A DNA stretch of 64,000 bases from C-114 sp963745405 (GTDB lineage: Bacteria > Chloroflexota > Limnocylindria > Limnocylindrales > CSP1-4), in assembly GCA_963745405.1 (NCBI GenBank), contig CAVUWY010000002.1, forward strand, positions 2,604,001-2,668,000, in the 5' to 3' direction. A model generated the notes under the pieces. That model had not been told where the DNA came from, did not search any database, and saw only the letters and a list, made by a program, of their open reading frames with translations. Positions 58,550 through 64,000 of this stretch are shown in pieces. The first letter of the stretch is position 1. Each line of letters begins with the position of its first letter. The position numbers and the translations under genes are program-made.

Positions 58550-61030
58550 GTGACCCAGAACCTCGTGATCGTCGAATTGCCTGCCAAGGCCAAGACGATC
58601 GAACGCTACCTCGGCCCCGATTACACTGTCCTCGCCTCCTACGGCCACGTCCGCGACCTGCCCGAGAAGCTCGGCCGGAACCAGCTCGGGGTGGACGTCG
58701 ACCACGACTTCGCCCCCGACTACGTCATCGTGGACGCCCGTCGCAAGCAGGTCGGGGCGATCGAGAAGGCCGCCCGCAAGGCCGACTTCGTCTACCTCGC
58801 GACCGACCTCGACCGGGAGGGAGAGGCGATCGCCTGGCACGTCGCCGAGGCGATCGGGCTGGACCTGGCGAAGGCCCGCCGCGTCACCTTCAGCGAGATC
58901 ACCGAGTCGGCGATCCGCGACGCGTTCGCCCACCCTCGCGGGATCGACACCCACCTCGTCGACGCCCAGCAGGCTCGCCGCGTCGTCGACCGCCTCGTCG
59001 GCTACCGCCTGAGTCCCCTGCTGTGGAAGAAGGTGGGATCGGGACTCTCGGCCGGTCGCGTCCAGTCGGTCGCGGTCCGCCTCGTGGTCGACCGCGAGCG
59101 CGAGATCCGGGCCTTCACGGCGCGCGAGTACTGGACCCTCGAGGCGGTCCTCGAGGCCCGGGATGGTGCGACGTTCGCCGCCGAGGTCGTCCGCATCGAT
59201 GGCGAGAAGCCGGACATCGCCGACGAAGCGACCGCCGGCGCCCACCGCGACGCGATCGCCGTGAGCCGACCTGTCGTCACGTCAGTGGCCACCAAGACGT
59301 CGTCTCGGAGCCCCGCGCCACCCTTCACGACGTCGACCCTCCAGCAGGAGGCGAGCCGCAAGCTCGGCTTCAACCCGAAGCGGACGATGTCGGTGGCCCA
59401 GCGGCTGTACGAGGGTATCGCCACGCCGGACGGCCAGGTCGGACTCATCACCTACATGCGGACGGACTCCGTCGCCCTGTCGGGACAGGCCCTCGGCGAG
59501 GCCCGGTCGGTCATCGGCGCCCGTTACGGCGAGCGCTACACGATGCCGAAGGGGCGGGTCTACAGGACCAAGTCGCGAGGCGCCCAGGAAGCCCACGAGG
59601 CCATCCGTCCGACGTCGTTCGGACGCGACCCCGACGCCATGGCGGCGACCCTGCCGCGGGACGAGGGCCGCCTCTATCGCCTCATCTGGCAGCGCGCCCT
59701 GGCCAGCCAGATGGCGGCCAAGCAGCTCGAGACCACGACGGCCGAGCTCGAGACGGACCGCTACCTCCTCCGCTCGTCGGCCACCCGGACCGTCTTCGAC
59801 GGCTTCGCCGCCGTCTACACCGAGGGTCGCGACGACGACGCCGACGAGGTCGAACGGACGCTGCCGCCCCTCACCGAAGGCGATGCCACGACCGTCGAGT
59901 CGGTGAGCGCCACCCAGCACTTCACCGAGCCGCCGCCGCGCTATACGGAGGCGACCCTCATCAAGGCGCTCGAGGAGCACGGCGTCGGACGACCGTCCAC
60001 CTATGCGAGCACGATCTCGACGATCACCGATCGGGGCTACGTTTGCGTCCGCGAGCGACGTCTCCGGCCCGAGCCGGCCGGGGAGATCGTGACCGACCTG
60101 CTGATCGACAATTTCGAGGAGCTCGTGGACCTCGAATTCACCGCCGGGATGGAAGAGAACCTCGACAAGGTCGCCAACGGCAGTCGGCCGTGGGTCCCGG
60201 TCGTGCGCGAGTTCTATACCCCGTTCAGCGAGCTCGTCGATCAGAGCAACGAGACGATCCCGCCGGACAAGTACCGGACCCTGCCGAGCGACGAGCGATG
60301 CTCCGAGGGCCATCCGATGGTGATCCGCCTGAGTCGCAACGGCGCATTCCTCGGTTGTTCCCTCTATCCCGAGCACAAGGAGACCCGTCCGCTCGCCGAC
60401 TGCGGCGATGCGACGGCGGCGCCGGAGGATCCCGAGAAGAAGGCGGAAGGCGTCGGCGAGGTCTGTCCCGAGTGCGGAGCCGAGCACGGTGGCCACCTCG
60501 TGGCCCGGCGCGGCCGCTACGGAGCGTTCGTCGGCTGCGACCGCTACCCGGATTGCCGCTACATCCACAAGACGGGTCCGCCGCCGCCGGAGCCGCTCGC
60601 TTTCGAGGTTACCTGCCCGACCTGCCACCAGGGCCACCTCGTGACCCGCCGCGCCCGGCGGACCGGATCGCTCTTCTGGGGCTGTTCTCGTTATCCGCGC
60701 TGCGACTTCACGACCTCCCATGAGCCGCTCGGCGCGGTCCACGACGCTGACGATGGGCCCGTCGCGCGGGACGGCGAGTCCGGCGCGATCTGCCTTGCCT
60801 GCGGGGCCTCGATCGAGGCGCCGGCGACGATCGTGCCCGGAGCGAGGATGGCCGGCGGTCCGGCGAATCCCGAGGCGCTGGCTCGCCCGAGCCGCCGGGG
60901 CCGATCCGCGGCCGGCGGCCGATCGTCGAGTGGTGCGAAGTCGCGGGGGAGCGGCGGCGCGACGACGAGCGCGCGGGCGCGTCCGACTCGCCGACCGGCC
61001 CGCAGGGCCGAGCCGACATCCGGCGCGTGA
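58550..61030 (+). CDS. topA: DNA topoisomerase I
   Basis: Relaxes negative supercoils by a type IA mechanism. The 826-residue protein begins with the Toprim motif VIVELPAKAKTIERYL (the usual ES is EL here). The catalytic tyrosine is Y302 in LITYMRTDS. Toprim DxD lies in ATDLDREGEAIAW. Three C-terminal zinc ribbons follow (CSEGHP...C, CPECGAEHGG...CDRYPDC, CPTCHQGHLV...CSRYPRC), then a fourth CLAC half-motif and a basic tail. The GTG start is set by the -10 hexamer 7 bases upstream. xerC overlaps the stop. Confidence 0.97.
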   Translation: MTQNLVIVELPAKAKTIERYLGPDYTVLASYGHVRDLPEKLGRNQLGVDVDHDFAPDYVIVDARRKQVGAIEKAARKADFVYLATDLDREGEAIAWHVAEAIGLDLAKARRVTFSEITESAIRDAFAHPRGIDTHLVDAQQARRVVDRLVGYRLSPLLWKKVGSGLSAGRVQSVAVRLVVDREREIRAFTAREYWTLEAVLEARDGATFAAEVVRIDGEKPDIADEATAGAHRDAIAVSRPVVTSVATKTSSRSPAPPFTTSTLQQEASRKLGFNPKRTMSVAQRLYEGIATPDGQVGLITYMRTDSVALSGQALGEARSVIGARYGERYTMPKGRVYRTKSRGAQEAHEAIRPTSFGRDPDAMAATLPRDEGRLYRLIWQRALASQMAAKQLETTTAELETDRYLLRSSATRTVFDGFAAVYTEGRDDDADEVERTLPPLTEGDATTVESVSATQHFTEPPPRYTEATLIKALEEHGVGRPSTYASTISTITDRGYVCVRERRLRPEPAGEIVTDLLIDNFEELVDLEFTAGMEENLDKVANGSRPWVPVVREFYTPFSELVDQSNETIPPDKYRTLPSDERCSEGHPMVIRLSRNGAFLGCSLYPEHKETRPLADCGDATAAPEDPEKKAEGVGEVCPECGAEHGGHLVARRGRYGAFVGCDRYPDCRYIHKTGPPPPEPLAFEVTCPTCHQGHLVTRRARRTGSLFWGCSRYPRCDFTTSHEPLGAVHDADDGPVARDGESGAICLACGASIEAPATIVPGARMAGGPANPEALARPSRRGRSAAGGRSSSGAKSRGSGGATTSARARPTRRPARRAEPTSGA

Positions 61031-62028
61031 CGGTGGGCATGGAGGGCGACGGCGTCCTCGAGCCATTCCTCCGGGCACTCGACGCCCGTGACGCGTCACC
61101 GAACACGAGGCGGGCCTACGCGACCGCCGTCGGCGCCTACCTCGCCTGGCTGGCGGCTCGCGACGTCGACTGGCGGTCGCCCGGCCGCCCCGACCTGCGG
61201 GCCTACCTCGCCGACCTCGGTGCCGATCACGCCCGATCGTCGGTCGCCCAGCGGCTGGCCGCGATCCGGTCGTTCTATCGCTGGGCCGCTCGCTCGGGGC
61301 TCGCCGCCGGCGATCCGTGGGGTGGGCTCTCGACGCCGCGCCTGCCACGCCGACTGCCGCGCGTCCTCGAGGTGGAACAGGTCGAGCGCCTCCTCGACGC
61401 CATCGAGGCGGACGGCTCAGCGGACGAGACGGGCGGCGGGCGACCGCCGCCGCAGGTTGACGCAGCGCTGGTCCTGCGCGACCGGGCGATCGTCGAGACC
61501 GCCTATGCGGCCGGGCTCCGGATCGCCGAGTTGGCCTCGGCCCTGGTGGCCGACCTCGACCTCCGGCGTGGCGAGCTGCGGGTGACCGGCAAGGGCCGGC
61601 GCCAGCGGATCGGGCTCCTGGGCGGTCCGGCCCGTGACGCGCTCGGTGCATACCTCGCCGATGGGCGGCCGGTCCTGCTCGGTCGAGGCCCGACGGCCGG
61701 CGAGAACGCTACCGGCGCCGCGCCGGCGGAGCTATTCCTCAACCATCGCGGCCGGCCACTCGGCGTGCGTGGACTGCGGTTCCGCCTCGAAGCGCTCCGG
61801 GTCCGGGCGGGCCTGCCGGTCGGCGTGTCGCCGCACACGCTCCGCCACAGCTTCGCCACCCACCTGCTCGACGGCGGGGCCGACCTGCGGGTCGTCCAGG
61901 AGCTCCTCGGCCACGCCAACCTCGCGACGACCCAGGTCTATACCCACGTCTCGCCCGGGCGACTTCGCACCGCATATGAGGCGGCCCACCCGCGCGCCCG
62001 GGTGGCGGCTCGCGACACGACCGCGTGA
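61027..62028 (+). CDS. xerC: Tyrosine recombinase XerC
   Basis: Resolves chromosome dimers at dif with XerD. The 333-residue protein has the SAM-like N-terminal domain (SPNTRRAYATAVGAYLAWLA) and the full catalytic set: R165 (AGLRIAELAS), K189 (VTGKGRR), H270 and R273 (SPHTLRHSFATHLL), H296 (LLGHANLATT) and Y305 (QVYTHVS). The GTG overlaps the topA stop; an ATG at 61039 is an alternative. An insertion of about 15 residues lies between R165 and H270. The topA-xerC order is shared with many Gram-positive-like genomes. Confidence 0.93.
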   Translation: MTVGMEGDGVLEPFLRALDARDASPNTRRAYATAVGAYLAWLAARDVDWRSPGRPDLRAYLADLGADHARSSVAQRLAAIRSFYRWAARSGLAAGDPWGGLSTPRLPRRLPRVLEVEQVERLLDAIEADGSADETGGGRPPPQVDAALVLRDRAIVETAYAAGLRIAELASALVADLDLRRGELRVTGKGRRQRIGLLGGPARDALGAYLADGRPVLLGRGPTAGENATGAAPAELFLNHRGRPLGVRGLRFRLEALRVRAGLPVGVSPHTLRHSFATHLLDGGADLRVVQELLGHANLATTQVYTHVSPGRLRTAYEAAHPRARVAARDTTA

Positions 62029-63605
62029 CGGGCGGCGGTACCGGCCGCACCCTCGCCCGCGCGGGACTCGTCGTCACCACGGCGTTCCTCGTCTCGCGGA
62101 TCCTCGGCGGCCTCCGCCTGGCGATCATCACGGCGGTCTTCCCGATCGGCGATCCGGCCCTCGACAGCTTCCTGGCCGCCTTCACGATCCCCGATCTCAT
62201 CTTCCAGCTCGTGGCGGCCGGCGCCCTCTCCTCGGCGCTCATCCCGATCATCGCCGGGCTCCATGCCCACGGCGACGACGGGCGGGCATGGCGGGTCGCC
62301 TCGACGGTGGCGACGCTCATGCTCGCCGCACTCGTCGTTCTCGCCCTCGTCGTCGGGATCGCCGCGCCGGTCCTCGTTCCGTGGCTCTTCCGGGGGTTCG
62401 ATGCAGTCCAGGCCGCCCAGACGGTCGAGCTCACCCGGATCATGCTCCTGAGCCCGCTGCTCCTCGCGGTCGGAGCCCTGGCGACCAGCCTCCTCAACGC
62501 CCACGACCGGTTCGGGGCGGCGGCCCTGGCGCCGATCGTCTACAACGTCGGGATCATCGGCGGCGCACTGTTCCTCGCCCCGTTCATCGGCATCGAGGGC
62601 GTGGCGATCGGGGTCGTCCTCGGTTCCGTCGCCCACGTCGCCGTCCAGCTCGTTCCCCTCCATCAGATCGGCTTCCGCTACCGACCGGCGGTCGACCTCG
62701 CCGACACCGAGGCCCGCGACGCCCTTCGGCTCATGGCGCCGCGAGCGATCGGCCTCGGGGCGAGCCAGCTTACCTTCCTCGTCGCGACGGCCCTGCTGTC
62801 GAGCTTCCCGAGCGGCTCGATCACCGCCTTCCGGCTCGCCTTCACCCTGTTCCAGATCCCGTTCGGGGTCATCGGCGTGCCGATCGGCGTGGTCGTCCTG
62901 CCGTCACTATCACGGGAGCTCGCCCTCGGCGCGGTCGACCGCTACCTGTCGCTCCTCGTCGGGTCGATGCGGATCATCGTGTTCGTCATGCTGCCGATCA
63001 TGGTCCTCGGCATCGTCCTGCGGGTAACGGTCGTGGCGGTCCTCTTCCGCTCGATCGACGTGTCGGGCACGACCGACACGGCGATCGCCCTCGGGGTGCT
63101 GCTCCTCGCCCTGCCCTCGGAGTCCCTGATCGCCCTCCTCGCCCGGGCCTTCTACGCCGACCGCGACACGGTGACTCCAGTCATCGCGGCCGTCCTCGCC
63201 GTGGCCATCAACACGACCTTCGCCATCGTCACGATCGGTACGCTCGGTCTCGTCGGCGTGTCGCTGGGCATCGTCCTCGGGTCGCTCTCCGAGATGTCAC
63301 TGCTCGCCCTGCGCCTGCGGCGGCGGATCCCCGGCTTCCGGCCGTGGGAGATCGCGACGGCGGCGGCGACCGCGGGCATCGCCGCCATCGCCGCGGGGTC
63401 GGTCGCGTTCGTGACGCTCCAGGTGCTGGATTCCGCCCTCGGCGGCGACCCCTCGCGGATCGGGTCGCTCGTCGAGCTCGTCGTCGCGACCAGCCTCGGC
63501 GGCCTCACCTACCTCGGCGCGAGCCGGTTCCTCGGCAGTGCCGAGTTACCCGCTCTCCTCGGCCTCGTCGCCGGAGCCGTGCGCCGGCCGAACGGGGCAG
63601 CGTGA
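62025..63605 (+). CDS. murJ: Lipid II flippase MurJ
   Basis: Flips lipid II across the cytoplasmic membrane for peptidoglycan synthesis. The 526-residue protein has about 14 hydrophobic segments. Family motifs include SRILGGLRLAIITAVFP near the N-terminus, AFTIPDLIFQLVAAGALSSA, the charged cavity residues around RFGAAALAP, and LLARAFYADRDTVTP. The GTG start overlaps the xerC stop, and its own stop overlaps the FemABX gene, so a single xerC-murJ-fem operon is likely. Confidence 0.95.
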   Translation: MTGGGTGRTLARAGLVVTTAFLVSRILGGLRLAIITAVFPIGDPALDSFLAAFTIPDLIFQLVAAGALSSALIPIIAGLHAHGDDGRAWRVASTVATLMLAALVVLALVVGIAAPVLVPWLFRGFDAVQAAQTVELTRIMLLSPLLLAVGALATSLLNAHDRFGAAALAPIVYNVGIIGGALFLAPFIGIEGVAIGVVLGSVAHVAVQLVPLHQIGFRYRPAVDLADTEARDALRLMAPRAIGLGASQLTFLVATALLSSFPSGSITAFRLAFTLFQIPFGVIGVPIGVVVLPSLSRELALGAVDRYLSLLVGSMRIIVFVMLPIMVLGIVLRVTVVAVLFRSIDVSGTTDTAIALGVLLLALPSESLIALLARAFYADRDTVTPVIAAVLAVAINTTFAIVTIGTLGLVGVSLGIVLGSLSEMSLLALRLRRRIPGFRPWEIATAAATAGIAAIAAGSVAFVTLQVLDSALGGDPSRIGSLVELVVATSLGGLTYLGASRFLGSAELPALLGLVAGAVRRPNGAA

Positions 63606-64000
63606 CGGGTGAAGGCGCGACCCTGGCCGGCGAGACGGGTGACGGTGTGACGCGGACCAGCGCGGCAGCCGACCCGACCGACGATGCCTGGGACCGGTTC
63701 GTCGCCGCGGATCCCCGTTCGACATACCTGCAGCTATCCGCCTGGGCACGGGTCAAGGCACCGAACGGTTGGCGGTCGCGACGCGTCGTCGCGGGCACGG
63801 GCGAGCCGGGGCCTGACGGCCCACCGGGAGACAGCGTGGGCTGGCGGATCGGCGGCCAGGTCCTCCTCCAGCGTCCGCGCCTCGTCCCGTGGACGTTCGC
63901 CTACGCGCCCCGTGGGCCACTGGTGGGGCGATGGGACAAGGAGACCGTCCGCACCTGGACCGAGGCGCTCCGGACGACCGCCTGGGGCGAGCGGGTCGCC
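63602..64000 (+). CDS. FemABX-type peptidyltransferase, 3' end beyond the window
   Basis: The first 133 residues of a protein that continues past the window edge. After a Gly/Thr-rich start they read WDRFVAADPRSTYLQLSAWA, GGQVLLQRPRLVPWTFAYAP and RGPLVGRWD. This matches the N-terminal half of FemABX enzymes, which add amino acids to the peptidoglycan stem using aminoacyl-tRNA. The GTG overlaps the murJ stop. Coupling to murJ supports a lipid II interpeptide bridge role. The C-terminal half is not visible. Confidence 0.88.
   Translation, partial: MTGEGATLAGETGDGVTRTSAAADPTDDAWDRFVAADPRSTYLQLSAWARVKAPNGWRSRRVVAGTGEPGPDGPPGDSVGWRIGGQVLLQRPRLVPWTFAYAPRGPLVGRWDKETVRTWTEALRTTAWGERVA

Noticed and set aside
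59282..61651. A 789-codon minus-strand frame over topA and xerC
   Set aside because: Antisense shadow of two genes with complete active sites.
1..64000. CRISPR arrays, insertion sequences or prophage
   Set aside because: No regularly spaced repeats, no transposase and no structural phage genes were seen on either strand.

Overview
This window is dense, high-GC chromosomal DNA from a bacterium. About 50 protein genes, many with GTG or TTG starts, are packed into short same-strand runs with 4-base ATGA/GTGA overlaps. There are no insertion sequences, phage genes, CRISPR arrays or rRNA genes, so it reads as core chromosome. The most likely host is a high-GC member of Chloroflexota (a Limnocylindria-like lineage) or a relative. 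That is an inference from overall gene style: an ECF sigma factor with a short single-membrane-span partner, an F420-associated type zinc metalloprotease, a DUF4446 protein, and a topA-xerC-murJ-FemAB run. No marker gene proves it.

Layout. 1-6.3 kb: MoxR ATPase, DUF58 and membrane transglutaminase genes, then glucose-6-phosphate isomerase. 6.5-10.6 kb: a small membrane protein behind a structured leader, then on the minus strand a three-gene set (class V aminotransferase, serA, histidine-type phosphatase) that could form a complete serine pathway. 10.6-17.2 kb, minus strand: a decayed sigma-partner gene with a second gene remnant, an intact ECF sigma factor, two small coupled unknowns, rarA and a GGDEF/HD-GYP protein. 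17.3-30.2 kb, plus strand: DUF4446, a UvrD-RecB-like helicase-nuclease, a HAD hydrolase, an M20 amidohydrolase, a ureohydrolase, a methyltransferase, a CpaE/TadZ-like ATPase, murI, a DUF2342 metalloprotease and a hydroxyacid dehydrogenase. 30.3-33.1 kb: small membrane protein, a YchF-like protein, an acidic unknown and a PfkB kinase. 33.1-36.8 kb, minus strand: a DEAD/DUF1998 helicase and a DEDD exonuclease that match the MrfA-MrfB repair pair, with a LexA-box-like dyad at the promoter. 36.9-42.8 kb: a FtsB-like divisome protein and coupled beta- and alpha-galactosidases. 42.8-49.2 kb: tRNA-Met(CAT), ftsH, an M20 dipeptidase, a DnaB-C-domain ATPase, inorganic pyrophosphatase and thpR. 49.3-53.3 kb: a zinc-ribbon protein, a LuxR-type response regulator, prephenate dehydrogenase, a NUDIX-like protein and a second CpaE/TadZ-like protein. 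53.3-64 kb: yifB/comM, dprA, a secreted Ig-like/CAP protein, an unknown, topA, xerC, murJ and the start of a FemABX transferase.

How the genes work together. Three themes recur: DNA maintenance and uptake (rarA, UvrD-RecB-like, mrfAB, DnaB-like, comM, dprA, topA, xerC), cell envelope and division (transglutaminase set, murI, FtsB-like, ftsH, murJ, FemABX), and central metabolism (pgi, serine set, tyrA, ppa, galactosidases). The strongest regulatory signal is a TAnnnT-like -10 hexamer only 6-8 bases before the start codon of eleven genes. This suggests widespread leaderless transcription. Other genes, mainly those behind longer leaders, carry a clear GGAGG-type ribosome site.
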